Source: Streptomyces solicavernae
GTDB lineage: Bacteria > Actinomycetota > Actinomycetes > Streptomycetales > Streptomycetaceae
DNA: 64,000 nt
Assembly: GCF_029968095.1 (NCBI RefSeq)
Contig: NZ_JASCIR010000009.1
Span: 124,001-188,000 of the forward strand
Direction: 5' to 3'
Made by a program: the position numbers and the translations under genes. This document shows positions 25,128 to 32,941 of the stretch, piece by piece. The notes under the pieces were generated by a model. It was not told where the DNA came from. It did no database searches and was given only the letters and a program-made list of their open reading frames with translations. Each line of letters starts with the position of its first letter. Within the stretch, counting starts at the first letter, position 1.

Positions 25128-25910
25128 TCAGGCGGCCGGGAGCTCGACCTCGTGCAGCGGCCGGGCGGCGGCCGCGTTCTCGGCGCTCTCCCGGGCGGTC
25201 GGCGACAGCGCGACGAAGGCGCAGGTCAGGAAGAGGAACGAGCCGAGCACGACGGCGAGCGGCAGGATGAACGCGGGCGCGCTGGCGCCCGCGAGGGGCT
25301 CGGTGCCCGGCCGTACGGTGACGGAGACCGCGGCCATCCCGGTGTAGTGCATGCTGCTCACGGCCAGGCCCATGACGAGGGCGGCACCGGCCGCGATCAC
25401 CGGTCCGCGTACGGCGAGCGCGGCCCACAGGGCGGCGGACGCGGCGACGACGGCGATGACGACGGACGCCGCGACGAGCGTCGGGTCGTACGCGAGGCTG
25501 CCGTTGAGTTCCACGGCGGCCATGCCGATGTAGTGCATCGCGGCGACGCCGAGTCCGGTGCCGAGGCCGCCGAGGAGTACGGAGCGGGCGCGGGAGCCGC
25601 CGTATCCGGCGATGAAGACGCCCGCGCCGACGACGGCGATCGCGACGACGAGGCTCAGCAGGGTGAGCGGGATGTCGTAGCGGATCGGCGTGCCCTCGAC
25701 GTGGTAGCCGAGCATCGCGATGAAGTGCATCGTCCAGATGCCCGCGCCGATCGCGGCGGACGCGGTGATCAGCCAGTTCCTCTTGGCCCGCCCCCTGGCG
25801 GCCAGCGCCCTCACGGTGCAGCGCAGTCCGAGCGCTGCCCCCACGACGGCCATGACGTACGACAGGACTGGTGTGATCCAGCCACCGTCCATGTGGTGCA
25901 TGTGACCCAC
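25128..25910 (-). CDS. MHYT-domain integral membrane sensor
   Basis: About 260 aa, seven predicted membrane segments, with the three MHYT repeats visible as MHFIAML, MHYIGMAAV and MHYTGMAAV. The Met/His pairs are proposed to bind copper and sense O2, CO or NO. No GGDEF/EAL output domain is attached, so it signals through a partner or only binds a ligand. GTG 25910 (MGHMHHMDGGWITPV) fits Streptomyces homologues; ATG 25901 is the alternative. Lies upstream of the conservon on the same strand, 107 bases away. Confidence 0.85.
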   Translation of the reverse strand: MGHMHHMDGGWITPVLSYVMAVVGAALGLRCTVRALAARGRAKRNWLITASAAIGAGIWTMHFIAMLGYHVEGTPIRYDIPLTLLSLVVAIAVVGAGVFIAGYGGSRARSVLLGGLGTGLGVAAMHYIGMAAVELNGSLAYDPTLVAASVVIAVVAASAALWAALAVRGPVIAAGAALVMGLAVSSMHYTGMAAVSVTVRPGTEPLAGASAPAFILPLAVVLGSFLFLTCAFVALSPTARESAENAAAARPLHEVELPAA

Positions 25911-26192
25911 GGTTCCCTCTCGCTTCGAGCGGTCGACCCCCCGGTCGGACGGGAACCTAGCACGCACTGAATCTCCGCACGATCTCCGCACTCGGGCCGG
26001 AAATTCGGGGTGAAACTACGCGCTACCCATGGGTAAGCCCCGGGTTCAAGGGCCATACAGGGCAAGGGGAATCGACTGGTCGCCGGGTCGGTGCGACTCT
26101 TGTCACGCCACGCCTCGGGGTGCTTCGGACATACGGGACCAGGCCCGACTCGGGCATTTCCGGCGGATGTTTTCGGCCAGGAGGCTGTGGAC

Positions 26193-27173
26193 TCAGGCGT
26201 ATCGCGCGAACGTCTCCGCAATGCTCTTCACCGTCACGTCCGCCGTCATGAGGAGGAGGCGCAGCAACACCCGTGCCTTGTACGGGTCGAGGAGTCCGGC
26301 GTTGATGAGGCCGCGCCGCTGGAGGTCGGTCTCGGAGCCGGGGGCGCCGTAGGTGTGGCTCAGGACGGACCCGGCGCCGGTGCGGGAGACGAGGACGACC
26401 GGGATGCGGGTGGCGAGGTCACCGAGGACCGGCGCGAGGTCGGCGGGGACGTGCCCGACGCCGAAGGCCGCGACCACCAGGCCCTTGACGTCCTCGCCGA
26501 GGCGGGTGAGCGCGTCGCCGTCGTCGTCGAGGGTGACGGTGTACAGGGCGACGCGGGCGGGGTCGGCGGTGCCGGGGGTGAGCGGGGTGCGGCGGGGCGG
26601 GCGGGTCAGGATGCGGGGCGTGCCCTCGATGACGTGGCCGACGGGGCCGGTGTTCGGGGACGTGAACGCGGCCGTGCTGGTGGCGTGCGCCTTGCGGACG
26701 GAACGTGCCGCGTGGATCTCGTCGTCGAGCACCACGAGCGCACCGAGGTCGCGGGCCCCGTCGGCGGCGGCGGTGCGGGCGGCGGCGAGCAGGTTGGCGG
26801 GTCCGTCGGGGCCCGCGAGGGTGGGGTTGCGCATGGCGCCGGTGAGGACGAACGGCTCGGGGTGCGGCCACACCAGGTCGACGAGGAAGGCGCTCTCCTC
26901 CAGGGTGTCGGTGCCCTGGGTGACGACGACGCCGCGCGCGCCCGCGCGTACCGCCTCCGAGGCCTGTTCGACCAGGTCGAGGAGGTGCCGGAAGGTGAGG
27001 TTCGCGCTGGGGACGGCCCGGGTGTCGTGGACGTCGAGGGGGATGTCGAGCCCGGGCACGGCCGCGGTCAGGTCGGCGCCGGTGAGGCGGGTGACGACGG
27101 TGCCGCCGCGCTCGTCCGCACCGGCGCCCGCCATCGCGATGGTCCCGCCGAGGGTGAACAGGGCTACGGTCAC
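26193..27173 (-). CDS. L-asparaginase (type I-like)
   Basis: Hydrolyses asparagine to aspartate and ammonia. 326 aa, cytoplasmic (no signal peptide). The first catalytic Thr lies in TLGGTIAM (residues 6-13) and the second in VVTQGTDTLEESAFLVDLVW (about residue 81). GAMRNPTLAGPDGPANLL and the C-terminal domain complete the fold. GTG 27173 with GAAGGGA upstream is preferred over 27200. The neighbouring lipoprotein gene lies upstream on the same strand. Adds to the nitrogen theme. No GlnR-like box was noticed in front of it. Confidence 0.92.
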   Translation of the reverse strand: MTVALFTLGGTIAMAGAGADERGGTVVTRLTGADLTAAVPGLDIPLDVHDTRAVPSANLTFRHLLDLVEQASEAVRAGARGVVVTQGTDTLEESAFLVDLVWPHPEPFVLTGAMRNPTLAGPDGPANLLAAARTAAADGARDLGALVVLDDEIHAARSVRKAHATSTAAFTSPNTGPVGHVIEGTPRILTRPPRRTPLTPGTADPARVALYTVTLDDDGDALTRLGEDVKGLVVAAFGVGHVPADLAPVLGDLATRIPVVLVSRTGAGSVLSHTYGAPGSETDLQRRGLINAGLLDPYKARVLLRLLLMTADVTVKSIAETFARYA

Positions 27174-27216
27174 GGGGAGTTCCCTTCGGGGGCGGGACAC
27201 GGCCGGCAGGCCGAGG

Positions 27217-28200
27217 CTACTGCCCGGTAGTCACCGTGCGCTCCTCGGAGAAGGCTCCCCAGTTCCCGTCGGGCAGCTTGGCGCGCAGTTTCACACGGTA
27301 CGTGCGCCCGTCCTCGCGGCCGATGAAGAAGCTGTGCTCGGCCCGGCCTTCGGGTGCCTTCGCGCCCCACATCAGGGTGGTGGCGGGTCTGCCGTTGAGG
27401 TGGATCTGGTACTCGCTGACGTCTCCCCCGGTGTCGGGCGGGGTCCAGGACAGGTCGAGGTGGTGGGCGCCGTCGTCGGTGTGCGTGGTGACGCGGAACC
27501 CGGTGGGTGCGGTGTCCTTCGAGGTGTCCTCGGCGCCGTCGGGTCTCTCGGCCGTGGTGACGCCGACGGGGTCGCCCGCGCGGGAGCTGTTGTCGGCGGC
27601 GTCCCTGGCCTTGACGGTGAAGGTGTAGTCGGTGCCGGGGCGAAGTCCCGTGACCAGGGCGGTGGTCGAGTCCCCGTCGACAGTGTGGATCTTCGAGCCG
27701 CGCTGGTAGATGTCGTACGAGGTGACCTCCTCGTTGTCGGTGGCCGCGCGCCAGGACACGGTGGCGGCGCGGGGGCCGGAGGCGCGGGCGCGCAGGCGGG
27801 TGGGGGCGGTGGGTGGTTCGTGGTCGGTGGCGGTGTGGGAGCGGGTGGTGACGGTGACGGCGCGGCTCGGGGGTGAGGCGGTGCCGTCGTCGCCCTTGGC
27901 GCGGACGGTGAACGTGTAGGTGGCGGCGGGTTTCAGGCCCGTGACGTCGACCATGAGGCGATCGGCGGGGACGGTCCTGACGCGGGTCCTGCCTCGGTAG
28001 ATCTCGTACGCCGTGACGTCTCCCGTGGCCGCCTTGTTCCACATGACGTGGACCGAAGTGGCGCTGGACGCCTGGGCGGTGAGGCCGCGCGGTGCGACGA
28101 GGTCCGGTTCCGCGGCCCTGGTGTCGGTGGCGCAGCCGGTCAGGGCGGCGCCGAGGACTGCGGCCAGGGCTGCGGGGACGAGGAGCTGGGTGCGTCGCAC
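27217..28200 (-). CDS. fibronectin type III repeat lipoprotein
   Basis: A 327-aa exported lipoprotein. Signal peptide MRRTQLLVPAALAAVLGAAL with lipobox LTGC puts the lipidated Cys near residue 23. Three FN3 domains follow at about residues 35-120, 130-215 and 230-325 (APRGLTAQASSATSVHVMWN; APTRLRARASGPRAATVSWR; APTGFRVTTHTDDGAHHLDL). GTG 28200 was chosen because GGAAGG lies 7 bases upstream; the frame is open to 28272. FN3 repeats in actinomycetes usually accompany extracellular polysaccharide enzymes, but no catalytic domain is present. Confidence 0.85.
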   Translation of the reverse strand: MRRTQLLVPAALAAVLGAALTGCATDTRAAEPDLVAPRGLTAQASSATSVHVMWNKAATGDVTAYEIYRGRTRVRTVPADRLMVDVTGLKPAATYTFTVRAKGDDGTASPPSRAVTVTTRSHTATDHEPPTAPTRLRARASGPRAATVSWRAATDNEEVTSYDIYQRGSKIHTVDGDSTTALVTGLRPGTDYTFTVKARDAADNSSRAGDPVGVTTAERPDGAEDTSKDTAPTGFRVTTHTDDGAHHLDLSWTPPDTGGDVSEYQIHLNGRPATTLMWGAKAPEGRAEHSFFIGREDGRTYRVKLRAKLPDGNWGAFSEERTVTTGQ

Positions 28201-28327
28201 GGTGCGGCCTTCCGTTCGACGGCGCGCGGCGCGCACCGGACCCGACGGCATTGGTCTGGACATGTTCGCCACAGGGTCGGGTGCACTTCAAGAGGGCGTA
28301 CGCGAGCGGCGGTTGACGCCTCCCGCG

Positions 28328-28365
28328 GGGGTGCGGGGCGGCGGCAGTCCACCGCCCCGCACCCC
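28328..28365 (-). terminator. hairpin after the 95-aa gene
   Basis: A perfect 14-bp stem GGGGTGCGGGGCGG / CCGCCCCGCACCCC with a 10-base loop, 15 bases beyond the stop of the minus-strand small gene. Confidence 0.75.
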
Positions 28366-28380
28366 GCCGTGGACCACGCC

Positions 28381-28668
28381 TCAGCGGCTGTAGCGCATCA
28401 GCGCGCGGACCATGTGGCAGGTGATGTCCGACGGTGGGTGCACACCGACGAGTTCGGCCGTGCTGCGTATCTTGCGGTTGTTCGCCTGCTCGGCGCGGAG
28501 CACGCCCGAGTCGAGCAGGGCGATCGCGAGACGCATGGCCTTCAGGCGGCGGTTGTGCATGATGTACCACTCCCGCGGGCGGCCCGCGGGGAGCGGCTGC
28601 TTCAGCAGCGGCATGTACGGAAGGTCGATCGGCAAGGGCTTCGGGACAGCGGACAGGACAGCGGCCAT
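28381..28668 (-). CDS. conserved hypothetical protein (95 aa)
   Basis: A basic, cysteine-poor protein beginning MAAVLSAVPKPLPIDLPYMP. The central GRPREWYIMHNRRLKAMRLA is rich in Arg and aromatic residues, then LLDSGVLRAEQANNRKIRST follows. ATG 28668 has a perfect AGGAGG six bases upstream, the best ribosome site in the window, and a strong terminator follows the gene, so it is real and probably well expressed. No domain recognised. The 197-bp gap to the divergent ArsC-like gene contains an AT-rich patch (about 28740-28770) likely to hold its promoter. Confidence 0.75.
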   Translation of the reverse strand: MAAVLSAVPKPLPIDLPYMPLLKQPLPAGRPREWYIMHNRRLKAMRLAIALLDSGVLRAEQANNRKIRSTAELVGVHPPSDITCHMVRALMRYSR

Positions 28669-28865
28669 GAACATCCTCCTGGGTGGTCGGGGGTGGGACA
28701 CACCGCTGCCGCGGCCGTGCCCAACCCGTCTCGAACACTGCTTCAATTCTATGGCCCACCACTGACAATCGCCGCTGGCCGCACGGGCGTTGAGGCTCGC
28801 GCCGCGGCCCGGACCGAGGCCCGGTCCGGCCTCCTCGTAGCGGAGTGCTGGCTTACGCTTGCGGC

Positions 28866-29234
28866 ATGGAGATCTGGATCAACCCGGCCTGCTCGAAGTG
28901 CCGCAGCGCGGTGCGGCTGCTCGACGAGGAAGGCGCGTCGTACACGGTGCGCCGCTACCTGGAGGACGTGCCCGGCGAGGACGAGATCCGCGCCGTACTG
29001 GACCGGCTCGGCCTCGAACCGTGGGAGATCACCCGCACCCAGGAGGCGGCCGCGAAGGAGCTGAACCTCAAGGACCGCGAGGAGTGGCCGCGCGAGGCCG
29101 CCGCCCGCGACCGCTGGATCGCCGCGCTCGCCGCGCACCCGAAGCTGATCCAGCGCCCGATCATCACGGCGGACGACGGCACGGCCGTGGTGGCCCGCAC
29201 GGACGAGGCGGTACGGGACGCGCTGAGCCGCTGA
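28866..29234 (+). CDS. ArsC/Spx-family reductase-like protein
   Basis: A 122-aa thioredoxin-fold protein of the ArsC/YffB/Spx group. The redox motif is CSKC at residues 9-12 (NPACSKCRSA). RRYLEDVPGEDEIRAVLDRL and the cis-Pro segment LIQRPII are in place. It lacks the three-Arg set I would expect of a confirmed glutaredoxin-linked arsenate reductase, so the substrate is uncertain. ATG 28866. The last codons and stop lie inside an 8-bp tandem repeat. Confidence 0.82.
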   Translation: MEIWINPACSKCRSAVRLLDEEGASYTVRRYLEDVPGEDEIRAVLDRLGLEPWEITRTQEAAAKELNLKDREEWPREAAARDRWIAALAAHPKLIQRPIITADDGTAVVARTDEAVRDALSR

Positions 29235-29265
29235 GCCGCTGAGCCGCTGAGCCGCTGAGCCGCTG
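29221..29265. repeat. 8-bp tandem repeat x5.6 at the arsC-like 3' end
   Basis: CGCTGAGC is repeated five times plus CGCTG, starting 14 bases before and running 31 bases past the TGA stop at 29232-29234. A unit of 8 shifts frame, so copy-number change would leave the first stop intact. Confidence 0.9.
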
Positions 29266-29291
29266 GCAGCGTCCCTCGGTTCCGCCCGGCG

Positions 29292-30242
29292 CTACCCGAG
29301 CAGGGCCTCCGCCTCGGCCAGAATCTCCGTCACGCGCAGCCCGAACCGCACGTCACAGGCGTGCGGGACGCCCGTGCGGGCCGCGGTCAGGAGGGCATCG
29401 ACGGCACGCGCGTAAGCGTCGAGCGGCCCGTCGCCCCACACCTCGGGGAGCGTCGCGACGCCGGACGCGCCGCGCAGCTCGACCGTCACGCCGCCCGCCT
29501 GCTCCGGCGCCGTCAGGCTCAGCGTGGCCACCGACGAGGCGCCCGAGGCGTGCCCCAGCAGCAGGTGCACGGTGTCGAGGGGGCCGCGCGCCGCCGCCGT
29601 CACGGACGTCACGTCGCCGAGCGCGGGCAGCAGCAGCGACAGGGCGTGCGGCCCCACGTCCCACAGCGCGCCCTTCTCGCGGCGCCAGGGCGACGCGGCG
29701 TACGGGCTCTTCGCATCCGGCGCGTGGATGCTGCCGAGCCACTGCGCGCTTGCCGTGAACCAGTCGTCCACGGCGGCCTGTTCGGCGAGCCAGGGGGCGC
29801 TCGCCGCCGAGAAGCGCAGCGTGAAGAAGACGACCGAGGCGACACCGGCCGCCGCGTCGGCCAGCGCACGCGCGGTGCGGGTTTTTGTCGCCACCGGCTT
29901 GTCGAGCAGCAGATGGCGCCCGGCCCGCGCCGCGCGTGCGGCGATCTCCGCCTGCACGTCCGGCGGCAGCGCGAACGCGGCCACATCGACGTCGGCGATC
30001 AGGGCGTCCGCATCCGCGTACGCGCGCGTGGAGAGCTCCTTGTCCGCGTACGCGCGCGTGGAGAGCTCTTTCGCGAGCGCTCCGGCCGCCTCGGGCCTGC
30101 GCCCCCACACCCCGGTGAGCTCCACCTCGGGGTGCGCGGCGAGCGCCGGACCGTGCACACGCGCGGCCCACGGTCCCGTACCGAACAGGCCGACGCGCAA
30201 CGGTGCCGCAGGAGTCTCGGGGGTCATCTGTGGTGTCGCCAT
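29292..30242 (-). CDS. Gfo/Idh/MocA-family oxidoreductase
   Basis: A 316-aa NAD(P)-dependent sugar/inositol dehydrogenase-like protein. Rossmann motif VGLFGTGPWAARVHGPAL (residues 17-34), the EKP-type lysine in LLLDKPVAT (about residue 114), and C-terminal GALWDVGPHALSLLLPALGD. The protein contains an exact tandem duplication of KELSTRAYAD at about residues 58-77, coded by a 30-bp direct repeat. ATG 30242; a second ATG five codons later is possible. Divergent from glnII. Substrate unknown. Confidence 0.85.
   Translation of the reverse strand: MATPQMTPETPAAPLRVGLFGTGPWAARVHGPALAAHPEVELTGVWGRRPEAAGALAKELSTRAYADKELSTRAYADADALIADVDVAAFALPPDVQAEIAARAARAGRHLLLDKPVATKTRTARALADAAAGVASVVFFTLRFSAASAPWLAEQAAVDDWFTASAQWLGSIHAPDAKSPYAASPWRREKGALWDVGPHALSLLLPALGDVTSVTAAARGPLDTVHLLLGHASGASSVATLSLTAPEQAGGVTVELRGASGVATLPEVWGDGPLDAYARAVDALLTAARTGVPHACDVRFGLRVTEILAEAEALLG
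30013..30071. repeat. 30-bp in-frame tandem duplication in the Gfo/Idh gene
   Basis: Two copies of a 29-base block beginning TCCGCGTACGCGCGCGTGGA differ at one base (CTCCTT versus CTCTTT) and are spaced by 30. They code the doubled peptide KELSTRAYAD. Confidence 0.92.
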
Positions 30243-30327
30243 GCGGCCCAGTCAACCGTGTACCGCAACCGTGGACGTCAACCGGGTACACGACGCGCCT
30301 GACCACCGGCCACCAGGAGCCGGCGGC

Positions 30328-30365
30328 GTTACACGGGGTTCACAGACGGGCAACGGACGGGAAAT
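30328..30365 (+). promoter_or_regulatory. GlnR box of glnII
   Basis: GTTAC-n6-TTCAC-n6-GCAAC-n6-GAAAT, the same two-half-site spacing as the glnA box, 105 bases before the glnII start. The first (GTTAC) and last (GAAAT) half sites match best. Confidence 0.75.
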
Positions 30366-30469
30366 CGCGGGTTGCCAGGCTGCGGGTACAGCGCGACAGC
30401 ACCGCCGCGACCCACCCGCATGCGCGATTCACCCGCATCGCACGCACAGCCCGCAAAGGATGGCGCCCC

Positions 30470-31501
30470 GTGACCTTCAAGGCCGAATACATCTGGATCG
30501 ACGGCACCCAGCCGACCGCGAAGCTGCGCTCCAAGACGAAGATCATGACCGGTGCGCCGGCCGGCCTGGCCGAGCTGCCGATCTGGGGCTTCGACGGTTC
30601 CAGCACCAACCAGGCCGAGGGCCACGCCTCCGACCGCGTCCTCAAGCCGGTCTTCACCTGCCCGGACCCGATCCGCGGCGGCGACGACATCCTCGTCCTG
30701 TGCGAGGTCCTCAACACGGACATGACGCCGCACGTCTCCAACACCCGCGCCCCGCTCCGCGAGGTCGCCGAGAAGTTCGCGGGCCAGGAGTCGATCTTCG
30801 GCATCGAGCAGGAATACACGTTCTTCAAGGGCGCGCGTCCCCTCGGCTTCCCCGAGGGCGGCTTCCCAGCGGCGCAGGGCGGCTACTACTGCGGTGTCGG
30901 CTCGGACGAGATCTTCGGCCGTGACGTCGTCGAGGAGCACCTGGAGAACTGCCTCAAGGCGGGCCTCGGCATCTCCGGCATCAACGCCGAGGTCATGCCC
31001 GGCCAGTGGGAGTTCCAGGTCGGCCCGCTGTCGCCGCTGGAGGTCTCCGACCAGCTGTGGGTGGCCCGTTGGCTGCTCTACCGCACCGCCGAGGACTTCG
31101 ACATCTCCGCGACCCTCGACCCGAAGCCGGTCAAGGGCGACTGGAACGGCGCCGGCGCGCACACCAACTTCTCCACCAAGGCCATGCGCGAGGGCTACGA
31201 CGCGATCATCACCGCCTGCGAGTCCCTCGGTGAGGGCTCCAAGCCGATGGACCACGTCAAGAACTACGGCGCGGGCATCGACGACCGCCTGACCGGCCTG
31301 CACGAGACCGCCCCCTGGAACGAGTACAGCTACGGCGTCTCGGACCGCGGCGCCTCGGTCCGCATCCCGTGGCAGGTCGAGCAGGACGGCAAGGGCTACA
31401 TCGAGGACCGCCGCCCGAACGCGAACGTCGACCCGTACGTCGTGACGCGCCTGATCGTCGACACCTGCTGCAGCGCCCTGGAGAAGGCCGGCCAGGTCTG
31501 A
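30470..31501 (+). CDS. glnII: glutamine synthetase, type II (eukaryotic-like)
   Basis: A 343-aa GSII enzyme, shorter than GSI. Visible: KAEYIWIDGTQPTAKLRSKT, WGFDGSSTNQAEG, GIEQEYTFF, NAEVMPGQWEFQVGP, GAGAHTNFSTKAMR and the C-terminal RRPNANVDPYVVTRLIVDT. It lacks the GSI adenylylation loop and so should escape GlnE. GTG 30470 after AAAGGA gives the family start MTFKAEYIWIDG. GlnR-box control inferred upstream; a 16+16-bp terminator follows. Streptomyces typically use GlnII under nitrogen shortage (established). Confidence 0.97.
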   Translation: MTFKAEYIWIDGTQPTAKLRSKTKIMTGAPAGLAELPIWGFDGSSTNQAEGHASDRVLKPVFTCPDPIRGGDDILVLCEVLNTDMTPHVSNTRAPLREVAEKFAGQESIFGIEQEYTFFKGARPLGFPEGGFPAAQGGYYCGVGSDEIFGRDVVEEHLENCLKAGLGISGINAEVMPGQWEFQVGPLSPLEVSDQLWVARWLLYRTAEDFDISATLDPKPVKGDWNGAGAHTNFSTKAMREGYDAIITACESLGEGSKPMDHVKNYGAGIDDRLTGLHETAPWNEYSYGVSDRGASVRIPWQVEQDGKGYIEDRRPNANVDPYVVTRLIVDTCCSALEKAGQV

Positions 31502-31520
31502 CCGAACCGTTCACCGTGAG

Positions 31521-31552
31521 GGTGCCCCCGCCGGACGTCCGGCGGGGGCACC
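31521..31552 (+). terminator. glnII terminator
   Basis: A perfect 32-bp inverted repeat (GGTGCCCCCGCCGGAC and its complement) starting 20 bases after the stop, with essentially no spare loop. Confidence 0.85.
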
Positions 31553-31888
31553 GCGTGTGTGCCGGTCCACTTCGTCGTCCGCCGTCGGCCGCTGCCGCGC
31601 GTGCGGGCGTTCTGCAGTGAGAGTCGCCTCAAGTGCCGCCGCCTGCAAGGGCGTTGGCTCAAGTCTGACCTGCACCACCGGCTTCACACCGCCGGGCTGA
31701 CGCCCACGACACTGCCTCCGCGCGCGAGGCGCCACTGCACTGCCACTGCACTGCACTGCCCGGCGGCGCTGCTCCGCGCACAATGTGCCGACGCCCCGGA
31801 TCGTTCCCGGTTCCGCCGACGACTTCGCGGATCTTCTGACAGCAGAGCGGTGTTCCGTCGCGGCCGTCCGGCGGGCAAGCTCGAAGGC
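31553..31888. other. 336-bp region between glnII terminator and the epimerase gene
   Basis: No intact gene. It contains the TnpB N-terminal remnant (31613-31687, minus strand), an ACTGC/CACTGCACTGC short repeat (31731-31760), and the presumed epimerase promoter. Composition is less regular than the flanking genes, consistent with decayed mobile DNA. Confidence 0.6.
31613..31687 (-). pseudogene. remnant of IS605/IS607-type TnpB (OrfB) N-terminus
   Basis: From a GTG at 31687 the minus strand reads VKPVVQVRLEPTPLQAAALE then ATLTA. This matches the typical start of Streptomyces TnpB transposase/RNA-guided nuclease proteins (VKLVVQVKLLPT-xx-QAAALEATL, from memory). The similarity stops where the family continues with C-NEAA, and no zinc-finger or RuvC part follows. 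The rest of the element is gone. Confidence 0.6.
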
Positions 31889-32881
31889 ATGAAACTTCTG
31901 ATTCTCGGCGGCACGGAATTCGTCGGCCGGGCCGTGGCCGAGTCGGCGCTCGCCCGCGGCTGGGACGTGACGGTGCTGCACCGCGGCCGGCACGCACCCC
32001 CGCCCGGCGTCCGCGCCCTGCACGGCGACCGCACGGCGCCCGACGGCCTGGCGGCACTGGCCGACGGCGCGTGGGACATCGTGGTCGACACCTGGTCGGC
32101 GGCGCCCCGCGTCGTGCGGGACAGCGCGCGGCTCCTCGCCGAGCGGGCCGGGAGATACGTGTACGTGTCGAGCGGCTCGGTCTACGCCTGGGCACCCCCG
32201 GCCGGCTTCACCGAGAGCGCCCCCCTCAACGACGGGGCGGCCGACGCGGACCAGACGGAGTACGCCCAGGACAAACGCGGCGGCGAGCTGGCCGTCCTGG
32301 AGTCATTCGGCACGGACCGCTCCCTGCTCGTGCGGGCCGGACTCATCATCGGGCCGTACGAGAACGTGGGGCGGCTGCCCTGGTGGCTGGGCCGGATCGC
32401 GCGCGGCGGCCCCGTCCTCGCACCCGGCCCGCGCGAACTGCCGCTCCAGTTCATCGACGTACGGGACCTCGCGGAGTGGACCCTCGACGCGGCGGCCGCG
32501 GAACGGGGCGGCCCGTACAACGTGCTCGCGCCGCCCGGCCACACCACGACCGGCGAACTCCTCGACGCCTGCGTGCAGGTCACCGGCAGCGACGCCGAGC
32601 TGCGCTGGACCGCTCCCGAGGTGATCGCCGAGGCGGGCATCGAGCCCTGGACGCAGCTGCCGATATGGGTGCCGCCGGACAGCGACATGCACGGCGCGCT
32701 GCACGGCGCGGACGTGTCGAAGTCCCTGGCCGCGGGGTTGCGGTGCAGACCGGCTGCCGAGACCGTGCGGGACACCTGGGAGTGGCTTCGGTCGAGAGGC
32801 GGCACCGCACCCCAGCGCGCCGACCGGCCCCGGCTCGGACTCGCACCGGAGGTGGAGAAGAAGGTCCTCGGCATGGCGTGA
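31889..32881 (+). CDS. NAD-dependent epimerase/dehydratase family protein
   Basis: A 330-aa extended SDR. MKLLILGGTEFVGRAVAESA is the nucleotide motif (GGxxFxG rather than GxxGxxG). YVYVSSGSVYAW supplies the Ser/Tyr strand and EYAQDKRGGE the Lys context. The C-terminal half resembles atypical isoflavone-reductase-like or mRNA-binding SDRs (LQFIDVRDLAEWTLDAAA). ATG 31889 begins the fold directly; the open frame to 31559 is rejected. Ribosome site weak. Substrate unknown. Confidence 0.82.
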   Translation: MKLLILGGTEFVGRAVAESALARGWDVTVLHRGRHAPPPGVRALHGDRTAPDGLAALADGAWDIVVDTWSAAPRVVRDSARLLAERAGRYVYVSSGSVYAWAPPAGFTESAPLNDGAADADQTEYAQDKRGGELAVLESFGTDRSLLVRAGLIIGPYENVGRLPWWLGRIARGGPVLAPGPRELPLQFIDVRDLAEWTLDAAAAERGGPYNVLAPPGHTTTGELLDACVQVTGSDAELRWTAPEVIAEAGIEPWTQLPIWVPPDSDMHGALHGADVSKSLAAGLRCRPAAETVRDTWEWLRSRGGTAPQRADRPRLGLAPEVEKKVLGMA

Positions 32882-32941
32882 GCGGGTCCGTGCGACGGGG
32901 CGCCGTTGAACGGCACGGACTGCTGTTGCGTACGTCAACGC

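Noticed and set aside
31511..32023. 170-aa minus-strand gene
   Set aside because: Most of the frame overlaps the epimerase gene; only the internal TnpB-like peptide is meaningful, and it is truncated.
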